Shown here piece after piece: positions 31,541-38,324 of a stretch of 41,092 bases of DNA. Every line of letters starts with the position of its first letter. Position 1 is the first letter of the stretch. Source of the DNA: DASSLY01 sp035689185 (GTDB lineage: Bacteria > Actinomycetota > Actinomycetes > Actinomycetales > Dermatophilaceae); assembly GCA_035689185.1 (NCBI GenBank), contig DASSLY010000095.1, positions 1 through 41,092 of the forward strand. Direction: 5' to 3'. A model generated the notes under the pieces. It saw only the letters and a program-made list of their open reading frames with translations, did not search any database and had not been told where the DNA came from. Made by a program: the position numbers and the translations under genes.

Positions 31541-31732
31541 CTGCCGGGCCGGGCGCGGTGCAGCGGTGCAGCGGTGCAGCGATGCAGCGGTGCTGGGGTG
31601 CAGCGATGCAGCCGGGGCAGCGGGGGCAGCGGGGGCATCGGGGCAGTTTCTGCGGACGGCGTCCGGCGCCGTCGACCCGCTGCCGGGGACTCCCCGGATC
31701 GGCGAACGGCCGGCAGGTCGTGCCGGATCCCC
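31541..31732. repeat. GGTGCAGC microsatellite between the convergent APH and aroB genes
   Basis: 31557-31620 is a near-perfect 8-bp repeat (GGTGCAGC with GATGCAGC variants), passing into GGGGGCAGC 9-mers up to about 31650. The remaining ~80 bp shows nothing recognisable. It marks the right edge of the accessory DNA. Confidence 0.85.
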
Positions 31733-32953
31733 TCAGGCCGAGACCGAGGCGTATGCCGCCTGCAGCAGAGCCGGGTCCGGTCCCTCCAACCGGCTCGGCC
31801 GGGCTATGTCGTCCAGCACGACGAACCGCAGCAGCGACCCGCGCGACTTCTTGTCCCGCTTCATCGCCTCCTGCAGCGCCGGCCACCGGTCCCCTCGGTA
31901 GGTCACCGGCAGCCCCAGCGAGGTCAGCACCTCGCGGTGCCGCTCGACGACGGGGTCGGCCAACCGGCCGGCGAGCCGGGCCAGCTCCGCGGCATACACC
32001 ATCCCGACCGAGACAGCCGCGCCGTGCCGCCAGGTGTACCGCTCCACCTGCTCCACCGCGTGCCCGAAGGTGTGTCCGTAGTTGAGGATCTCGCGCAACC
32101 CGGACTCCCGCAGGTCCGCGGACACCACCTCCGCCTTGACCCGGACCGCTCGCTCCACCAGCTCACGCAGCGCCGGCGCGTCCCAGGCGATCGGCTCCGC
32201 GACCAGCTCGAGGATCATCGGGTCGGCGATGAACCCGCACTTCACCACCTCGGCCAGCCCGGCCATCAGGTCATGGCGGGGCAATGTCGACAGCGCGTCC
32301 AGGTCGCACAGCACACCCGCGGGCGGGTGAAACGAGCCGACCAGGTTCTTGCCCTCCGCGGTGTTGATCCCGGTCTTGCCGCCGACTGCCGCGTCGACCA
32401 TGGCCAGCAGCGTGGTCGGCGCGTGCACCACCCGAACCCCGCGCAGCCAGGTGGCCGCGACGAACCCGGCCAGGTCGGTCACGGCCCCGCCGCCGACGGC
32501 GACCAGCGCGTCGGTGCGGGTGAACCCGGCCTGGCCCAGCACGCCCCACAGGAACGCCGCCACCGTCGAGGTCTTGGCCTCCTCCGCGTCCGGCACCTCT
32601 GCCACGAACGCCGACAGCCCGCAGGCCGCCAGGTCCGCGCGCACGGCGTCCCCGGTCGCAGCGAGCGCACGGGGATGGACGACGAGCACCCGCTCGACCG
32701 CATCGCCGAGCAGCCCGGGCAGCTCGCCGAGCAGCCCGTGCCCGACCAGCACCGGGTATGCCGCGTCGCCCCCGATGTCGATCCGGGTCACCTCGCCGGT
32801 GTTCCCACCCACCACTGCCCCCGACTTGTCCGACTCCGACTTGCCAGAACCCGACTTGCCAGAACCCGACTTGTCAGAACCCGACTTGTCAGACCCCGAC
32901 TTGTCCGACTCCGACTTGTCCGACTCCGACTTGTCAGAACCACGTCGGCTCAT
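31733..32953 (-). CDS. aroB: 3-dehydroquinate synthase with SDKSG-repeat N-terminus
   Basis: 406 residues from ATG 32953. Second shikimate-pathway step (DAHP to dehydroquinate), NAD and metal dependent. Core: VGGGAVTDLAGFVAATWLRG, DAAVGGKTGIN, GSFHPPAGV and the metal ligands in GLAEVVKCGF and LNYGHTFGHAVEQ. Residues ~5-45 are SDKSG/SDKSE pentads (15-bp repeat, about eight units). ATG 32953 overlaps the aroK stop (ATGA), which favours it; GTG 32791 would skip the repeat and give a normal 352-residue enzyme. Confidence 0.95.
   Translation of the reverse strand: MSRRGSDKSESDKSESDKSGSDKSGSDKSGSGKSGSGKSESDKSGAVVGGNTGEVTRIDIGGDAAYPVLVGHGLLGELPGLLGDAVERVLVVHPRALAATGDAVRADLAACGLSAFVAEVPDAEEAKTSTVAAFLWGVLGQAGFTRTDALVAVGGGAVTDLAGFVAATWLRGVRVVHAPTTLLAMVDAAVGGKTGINTAEGKNLVGSFHPPAGVLCDLDALSTLPRHDLMAGLAEVVKCGFIADPMILELVAEPIAWDAPALRELVERAVRVKAEVVSADLRESGLREILNYGHTFGHAVEQVERYTWRHGAAVSVGMVYAAELARLAGRLADPVVERHREVLTSLGLPVTYRGDRWPALQEAMKRDKKSRGSLLRFVVLDDIARPSRLEGPDPALLQAAYASVSA
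32821..32940. repeat. 15-bp tandem repeat at the 5' end of aroB (about eight units)
   Basis: Units CCGACTTGTCCGACT-like or CCGACTTGTCAGAAC-like on the plus strand. The minus strand encodes SDKS(E/G) with SGKSG variants. In frame. Confidence 0.9.
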
Positions 32954-33540
32954 GACCCGGCCCGGTTCTGACACGTCGGGGGGGTGGGTGTCGGGGGAGT
33001 GTCGGACGAGGGGGCGGGCGGGGGGGTCAGGCTTGCCACGATCTGCTCCACGACCTGTTGCGGCGAGCGCCCTTCGGTGTCCACCCGGATCGTGGCCAGC
33101 GCGTGGTAGAGCGGCCGGCGGGCCGCCATGAGCTTCACCAGCTGCGCGCGCGGGTTCACCAGCAGCAGCGGCCGGGACCGGTCGAAGCCCACCCGCTTGG
33201 CCGCGTCGGCGACCCCCACGTCCAGGAAGACCACCATGTGCCCGGCCATCAGGGCCTGCGTCTGCGGGTCCAGCACCGCACCGCCGCCCAGCGCCAGCAC
33301 GCCGTCGTGGCCGGCCAGGGAACGCGCCACCTCCTCGCGCTCCAGCGCCCGGAAGGCCGGCTCGCCGTCCTCGATGAAGATGTCGGCGATGCGCCGGCCG
33401 GTGGCCGCCTCGATCGCCGGGTCGGTGTCGCGCCAGGCCACCCCGAGCCGCTGGGCGAGCAGCGCGCCCACGGTGGTCTTCCCGGCGCCCGGCGGCCCGA
33501 TCAGCACGACCCGGGGGCGGCCGCTGCCCGGCGCGTTCAC
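32950..33540 (-). CDS. aroK: Shikimate kinase with proline-rich tail
   Basis: 196 residues. Phosphorylates shikimate. P-loop LIGPPGAGKTTVG, DTDPAIEAATGRRIADIF (shikimate-binding DTD), EDGEPAFRALE and LGGGAVLDP. The last ~30 residues (PPPAPSSDTPPTPTPP) are an extra Pro/Thr tail. GTG start at 33540 overlaps the aroC stop (GTGA). Confidence 0.95.
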   Translation of the reverse strand: MNAPGSGRPRVVLIGPPGAGKTTVGALLAQRLGVAWRDTDPAIEAATGRRIADIFIEDGEPAFRALEREEVARSLAGHDGVLALGGGAVLDPQTQALMAGHMVVFLDVGVADAAKRVGFDRSRPLLLVNPRAQLVKLMAARRPLYHALATIRVDTEGRSPQQVVEQIVASLTPPPAPSSDTPPTPTPPTCQNRAGS

Positions 33541-34760
33541 CAGGACCGCATCGACGACGGGATGGCGTCGAGGTAGCCGTGAAAGTTGCGGGCGGTCTCG
33601 GAAACGCTGTCGCCGCCGAACTTCTCCAGGCACGCCTGCGCCAGGACCAGGGCCACCATCGCTTGCGCAACCACCCCCGCAGCAGGCACCGCGCACACGT
33701 CGGAGCGCTGGTGGATCGCCTTCGCCGGGCCGCCGCCCGCCAGGTCGACGGTCGCCAGCGCCCGGGGCACGGTGGAGATCGGCTTCATCGCGGCGCGCAC
33801 CCGCAGCACCTCACCGGTGGACATGCCGCCCTCGGTGCCACCGGAACGGCCGGTATGCCGCCGGATCACCCCGGTCTCGTCCCGCGACATCTCGTCGTGG
33901 GCGGCCGACCCCCGCCGCGCGGCGGTGCGGAAGCCGTCGCCCACCTCAACCCCCTTGATCGCCTGGATGCCCATGAGCCCCGCCGCGAGCTGGGCGTCCA
34001 GGCGCCGGTCCCAGTGCACGTGCGACCCCAGACCGGGCGGCACCCCGTAGGCCAGCACCTCGACCACGCCGCCGAGGGTATCCCCGTCCTGGTGCGCGGC
34101 GTCGACCTCGGCCACCATCGCCGCCGAACCCGAGCGGTCGAACGCACGGACCGGGTCGGAGTCCAGGGTCGGCACGTCGTCCGGGAGCGGCAGCGGGGCG
34201 TCATCGGGGATGGTTGCCCCCCCGATGGCCACGGTGTGCGAGACCACCCGGATGCCGTAGGCCTGGGCCAGGAACGCCTCGGCGACGCAGCCGAGCGCGA
34301 CCCGGGCGGCGGTCTCCCGGGCCGAGGCCCGCTCCAGCACGGGTCGGGCGTCGGTGAAGCCGTACTTCTGCATGCCCACCAGATCGGCATGGCCCGGGCG
34401 CGGCCGGGTCAGCGGGGCGTTGCGGCCGGCCTCCTGCGGCGCTCCGACGTCGGAGGCTGCGGCGTACACGGCTGCCGCCACCGGGTCCGGGCTCATCACC
34501 GTCTGCCACTTGGGCCACTCGCTGTTGCCGATCCGGATCGCCACCGGCGAGCCCAGGCTCACCCCGTGGCGCAGCCCGCCGAGGAACTCCACCTGGTCCT
34601 GCTCGAACTTCATCCGGGCCCCACGGCCGGCGCCCAGCCGGCGCCGCGCCAGCGCGGCGGCGACGTCGGCGGAGGTCACCGACACGCCCGCCGGCAGTCC
34701 CTCCAGGGTCGCCACCAGCGCGGGGCCGTGCGACTCCCCGGCGGTCAGCCAACGCAGCAT
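33537..34760 (-). CDS. aroC: Chorismate synthase
   Basis: 407 residues. Last step to chorismate, FMNH2-dependent. Signatures are MLRWLTAGESHGPALV, GRGARMKFEQDQVEFLGGLR, RPRPGHADL, and EGGMSTGEVLRVRAAMKP. The ATG at 34760 gives the normal family start; longer in-frame starts are not conserved. It lies 26 nt after the prepilin peptidase gene. Confidence 0.97.
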   Translation of the reverse strand: MLRWLTAGESHGPALVATLEGLPAGVSVTSADVAAALARRRLGAGRGARMKFEQDQVEFLGGLRHGVSLGSPVAIRIGNSEWPKWQTVMSPDPVAAAVYAAASDVGAPQEAGRNAPLTRPRPGHADLVGMQKYGFTDARPVLERASARETAARVALGCVAEAFLAQAYGIRVVSHTVAIGGATIPDDAPLPLPDDVPTLDSDPVRAFDRSGSAAMVAEVDAAHQDGDTLGGVVEVLAYGVPPGLGSHVHWDRRLDAQLAAGLMGIQAIKGVEVGDGFRTAARRGSAAHDEMSRDETGVIRRHTGRSGGTEGGMSTGEVLRVRAAMKPISTVPRALATVDLAGGGPAKAIHQRSDVCAVPAAGVVAQAMVALVLAQACLEKFGGDSVSETARNFHGYLDAIPSSMRSW

Positions 34761-34786
34761 GGCGCCGATCCTCGCATGGACCGCGC

Positions 34787-35488
34787 TCAGAAGAGCACGG
34801 CCACCCCCGGCGCGAGAATGACCGTCAGCCAAGCCCCCACCAGCATGAACGGCCCGAACGCGATCCGCGTCTGACGGGTTGCCCGGCGGGTCAAGACCAG
34901 CCCGAGCGCGGCGACACCGGCGACCAGGAACGCGGCGAGTAGGGCGAACAGCGCCAGGCCCGCCCCCAGCCAGCCCAGCGCCAGCCCGATGATGCCCGAG
35001 AGGACCACGTCGCCGAAGCCCAGCCCCCCGGGGGACGTGAGCGCGGCGAGCACGAACAGGAGGAAGTACACGACAACGCTCACCGCGCCCGCCACCAGTG
35101 CGACCAGGAGCGGCCGCCACAGCCCGGTCACCGCGGAGGCCACCACCAGCAGCAGGATCACCACCGGGTAGCTGGGCAGGGTCAGGCGTTCCGGCAGCCG
35201 GTGCACGTCCAGGTCCACGGCGGTCAGCGCCACCCCGACCGTGGCCAGGAACAACGCCACCGGCAGGTAGGCCCGCAGCTCCCCCGCGCCCAGCCGCCAG
35301 GCCAGGGTCGCCCAGAGCAGCCCGGTCACCGGCACGACCCACCCGACCGCTCGCACCGGCCGGTCGCGCTCGTCCTGGAGCCGGTAGCCCGCCGAACGCA
35401 GCCACCGTGCCACCAGGCCCCCGGCGCCCGCACCCACCAGCAGGGCCGGCAGCCACAGCCACGCCGGCCCCACCCCCGAGACGGTCAC
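34787..35488 (-). CDS. Prepilin peptidase (type IV leader peptidase, A24 family)
   Basis: 233 residues, about seven hydrophobic segments. Aspartic protease residues lie in TAVDLDVHRLPERLTLP (Asp92/Asp94) and GGLGFGDVVLSG (GxGD, Asp160). There is no N-terminal Cys-rich methylation domain, so it is the short actinobacterial form. It would process type IV or Tad pilin leader peptides. GTG 35488 overlaps the aroE stop. The aroE-peptidase-aroC order is conserved in actinomycetes, with no pilin genes beside it. Confidence 0.9.
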   Translation of the reverse strand: MTVSGVGPAWLWLPALLVGAGAGGLVARWLRSAGYRLQDERDRPVRAVGWVVPVTGLLWATLAWRLGAGELRAYLPVALFLATVGVALTAVDLDVHRLPERLTLPSYPVVILLLVVASAVTGLWRPLLVALVAGAVSVVVYFLLFVLAALTSPGGLGFGDVVLSGIIGLALGWLGAGLALFALLAAFLVAGVAALGLVLTRRATRQTRIAFGPFMLVGAWLTVILAPGVAVLF

Positions 35489-36363
35489 CGCCGGGCCGGC
35501 TCCGCGACGGCGGCTCCGCTTTCCTGCTGCCGGGTCAGGGCCTCCGACATCGCGTCCAACCCTGCGGTGCGCATGGCTTCCACCGGTGCCGGCAGGCCGG
35601 TCATCAGCAGCACCTGCGCCGCGGCCTGGTGCAGCAGCACCTCGAACCCCCACACCACCTCGGCCCCACGCCGACGGAACGCACGGGCGAACCCGGTCGG
35701 CCAGGCGGCGTAGTCGACGTCGAGCACGATGGGCGGCACGGTCCACATCCGCGGCACCGCCAATGGCAGGTCCGCACCGGTCGGGGTGGTGGAGACGACG
35801 ACGGCCGCCTCGGCCAGCGGGCCGGCGGCGGCTTCCGGGCGGCATACCCGCGCCTGAAGGCCCAGCGCGGCCGCGAGCTCCAGCGCCTGCGGGCAGGCGG
35901 GCCCGCGCGACACGAAGGTGACCCGCTGGCAGCCCAGATCGGCAAGCGCCGCCATCACCGCCCGGGCCGTGGCCCCCGAGCCGACGACCACAGCCTGCTC
36001 GGCCGCGACCAGGCCTGCCTCGCGCAGCGCCGCCGTAACCCCGTACACGTCGGTGTTCTCCGCCCGCCAGCCTCCTTCGGGCAACCGGACCAGGGTGTTC
36101 GCGGCACCGACCCGGCGCGCCAGGTCGCTGGCCTGCTCCGCCGCGGCCAACGCGACCTCCTGCAACGGCAGGGTGAGGGAGAGCCCGGCCCACTCCGGCC
36201 CGGTGCCGGCCAGCAGGCCAGGCAGCCGATCCGCCGTCACTTCCTGTGCGGCGTAGCTCCAGTTGTCCAGGCCGAGCGCCCGGTATGCGGCGCGGTGCAA
36301 CGCCGGTGACGGCGAGTGGGCGATCGAGGAGCCGAGCACCGCGGCCCGGTGCGCGCTCAGCAC
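35485..36363 (-). CDS. aroE: Shikimate dehydrogenase-like protein with Gln at the catalytic Lys position
   Basis: 292 residues. Reduces dehydroshikimate with NADPH. LGSSIAHSPSPALHRAAYRALGL (substrate site, Ser-x-Ser) and AANTLVRL, ENTDVYG (Asp105) and the NADP-binding VVGSGATARAVMAAL are present. The usual catalytic loop N/S-VT-x-P-x-K reads LSLTLPLQ here: Gln68 replaces the Lys needed for catalysis in characterised enzymes. Start GTG 36363 overlaps the mltG stop. Location inside the aro block argues it is the functional AroE, so either the enzyme tolerates Gln or another gene supplies activity. Confidence 0.9.
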   Translation of the reverse strand: MLSAHRAAVLGSSIAHSPSPALHRAAYRALGLDNWSYAAQEVTADRLPGLLAGTGPEWAGLSLTLPLQEVALAAAEQASDLARRVGAANTLVRLPEGGWRAENTDVYGVTAALREAGLVAAEQAVVVGSGATARAVMAALADLGCQRVTFVSRGPACPQALELAAALGLQARVCRPEAAAGPLAEAAVVVSTTPTGADLPLAVPRMWTVPPIVLDVDYAAWPTGFARAFRRRGAEVVWGFEVLLHQAAAQVLLMTGLPAPVEAMRTAGLDAMSEALTRQQESGAAVAEPARR

Positions 36364-37559
36364 GTGCCCGGGTGGGCCCGGCACCAGGCCTGGAAGACCT
36401 GCGCGTCGGCGTCGTGGCCGGCCTGGTCGGTGTTGAACCGGGTCTCCCCCGTCTGCGGGTTGACCGCGACGAAGTACAGCCACGGACCGGCAGCAGGGCG
36501 CACGGCCGCCTCGATCGAGGACCGGCCCGGGTTGCCGATCGGGCCCGCGGGCAGCCCGGGGTTGAGGTAGGTGTTGTACGGACTGGCGGTGAGCCGCTCC
36601 GCGTCGGTGGTGGTGATCTTGCCGCGCTTCTTCAGCAGGTAGGAGATGGTGCTGTCCAGTTGCAGGTTCATCCGCGCCGCCAGCCGGTTCTCCAGGACCC
36701 GGGCCACCTTCGGCCGGTCCGCCGCTCGCCGGGCCTCGGCCTCAACGATGCTGGCCACGGTGATCACCCGCTCGTAGCTGGCAGGAGGCACCTTGAGCCG
36801 GACCAGCTCGGCCACCGACTTGCTCACGAGTGTCCGCAGCTGGGTCGTGGCCGAGGCGTTCGGCTCGAACTCGTAGGAGTCGGGGAAGAGGTACCCCTCG
36901 ACGTTGCCCTTCGCGGCCGCCGGCAGCCCGATGGCCTGCGGATCCTTCAGCGCCGCCTGGTAGCTGCCCAGCGGGACGCCGGTGGCCTTGCTGAGCAAGG
37001 CGAACACCTCCGGGGCCCAGAGACCCTCACGGATGGTGACCCGGGGCACCGACTTGTTCGCCGGGTCCAGCAGCATCGACAGCGCCGCGGCCGCACTCAT
37101 GTGGCGACGCAGGGTGTACCGCCCCGGCTGGATCCCGGCCGCATCGGGGCTGGCCTCGGCTCGGTCGGCGAAGGCCTTCGCGGTCTTCACCACGCCCGCC
37201 GCGAACAGGGTCTGCGCGATCGTGCGCCCGGTGTCGCCACGGTTGACCGTGACCAGGACCGACCCGCTGCCCTCCCCCTCGTAGTCCTGGCTCGCCCCGA
37301 TGCCGCTGACCAGGGGCTTGAGGTAGGTGACGGCAACGAAGCCGGCGACCGCGACCACGGCGAGCGTGGTCAGCAGGACCAGCAGCCGGCGACCACCCCG
37401 CCTGCGGCGGGCCCGGGCCCGGGCGGCCGCACCGGGGCCGCCGCGACCTGGACCCGGCCGTCCAGCCCCGCTGGGCGCGGTGCGAGGGCCGGCCTGCTGG
37501 CCGGCGTGTTCCTCGGGATGCTCACCGAAGATGGAGGACTCCAGGTGTTGCCTGCTCAT
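36357..37559 (-). CDS. mltG: Endolytic peptidoglycan transglycosylase MltG (YceG-like)
   Basis: 400 residues. Cleaves nascent glycan strands at the membrane. Cytoplasmic Pro/Gly/Arg-rich N-terminus, a transmembrane helix at ~59-80 (LLVLLTTLAVVAVAGFVA), LysM-like domain, then the YceG catalytic domain: EGYLFPDSYEF, VASIVEAEA with catalytic Glu253, LQLDSTISYLL, YNTYLNPGLPAGPIGNPG and LYFVAVN. Starts 7 nt after the ruvX stop. Confidence 0.95.
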   Translation of the reverse strand: MSRQHLESSIFGEHPEEHAGQQAGPRTAPSGAGRPGPGRGGPGAAARARARRRRGGRRLLVLLTTLAVVAVAGFVAVTYLKPLVSGIGASQDYEGEGSGSVLVTVNRGDTGRTIAQTLFAAGVVKTAKAFADRAEASPDAAGIQPGRYTLRRHMSAAAALSMLLDPANKSVPRVTIREGLWAPEVFALLSKATGVPLGSYQAALKDPQAIGLPAAAKGNVEGYLFPDSYEFEPNASATTQLRTLVSKSVAELVRLKVPPASYERVITVASIVEAEARRAADRPKVARVLENRLAARMNLQLDSTISYLLKKRGKITTTDAERLTASPYNTYLNPGLPAGPIGNPGRSSIEAAVRPAAGPWLYFVAVNPQTGETRFNTDQAGHDADAQVFQAWCRAHPGTC

Positions 37560-37566
37560 CAGCGGC

Positions 37567-38289
37567 TCATCCCGTCCAGCCCTCCGTCGCGTCGATCACC
37601 GGCCCACCCGGCCCACCTTGGCCTCGCTGTCCACCTGGTCCCACCGGGTCCGGCGGTGGGCTGCCACGGTCCCGGGATCGCCACCGTGGCTTGCCCGGCG
37701 GCTTGCCCGGCGAGTCGCCCGGTGCGCCGGCGGACGCGGCGCTGGGGACGACCCCGGCGATGCCGTCGGCGCCCGCACCGACATCCGCACCGACATCGGC
37801 ACCGACATCCGCACCGACGACCTCACCGACGACCTCACCGAGCGGCGTGCCGGACGCCCGCTCGGCGTCCAGCGCGGCCTGCAGGATCAGCACTGCGGCG
37901 GCCTGGTCGACGACTGCCCGGCGGGACCGACCACGCAAGCCGCTGTCGCGTAGTGTGCGGTGCGCGTCCACGGTGGTCAAGCGCTCGTCGACCAGACGCA
38001 CCGGGACGGGGGCCACAGCCGCGGCCAGCCGCACGGCATACTGGCGTGCGGCGGCGGCGGCGGGCCCCTCCCGGCCGGACAGCGACCGCGGCAGCCCGAC
38101 CACGACCGCCACCGCGCCGCGGTCGTTGACCAGGTCCTGGAGCTGCCGCAGATCCCCGTATGCCGCCGCGCCGGGAACGCGTCGCAGCGTCGCCACCGGA
38201 GTGGCCAGCATCCCGTCCGGGTCGCTGGCCGCGACCCCGACGCGGACGGTGCCGACGTCGACGCCGACGCGCACCCCGGGGCGGGTCAT
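37567..38289 (-). CDS. ruvX: Putative pre-16S rRNA nuclease YqgF/RuvX with repetitive C-terminal extension
   Basis: 240 residues; the family is usually ~140-160. RNase-H-fold domain in the first ~150: VGVDVGTVRVGVAASDPDG, VVVGLPRSLSG, VRLVDERLTTVDAHRTL and VDQAAAVLILQAALD. After that come VGEVVGADVGADVGADVG tandem repeats (12-bp units) and a Gly/Pro/Lys-rich tail running up to mltG. Processes pre-16S 5' end; the tail is not expected to be catalytic. ATG 38289 lies 35 nt after alaS. Confidence 0.92.
   Translation of the reverse strand: MTRPGVRVGVDVGTVRVGVAASDPDGMLATPVATLRRVPGAAAYGDLRQLQDLVNDRGAVAVVVGLPRSLSGREGPAAAAARQYAVRLAAAVAPVPVRLVDERLTTVDAHRTLRDSGLRGRSRRAVVDQAAAVLILQAALDAERASGTPLGEVVGEVVGADVGADVGADVGAGADGIAGVVPSAASAGAPGDSPGKPPGKPRWRSRDRGSPPPDPVGPGGQRGQGGPGGPVIDATEGWTG
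37765..37850. repeat. 12-bp tandem repeats in the 3' part of ruvX
   Basis: GACATCGGCACC / GACATCCGCACC units and then two GACGACCTCACC units. They give VGAD and VGEV repeats on the minus strand. Confidence 0.85.
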
Positions 38290-38324
38290 CCGACGACGGT
38301 ACGCCGTGTGGCGCCGCCGACGGG

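Noticed and set aside
560..38165. CGGCATAC as an oriented segregation (KOPS-like) motif
   Set aside because: 14 copies in one direction and 11 in the other give no strand bias.
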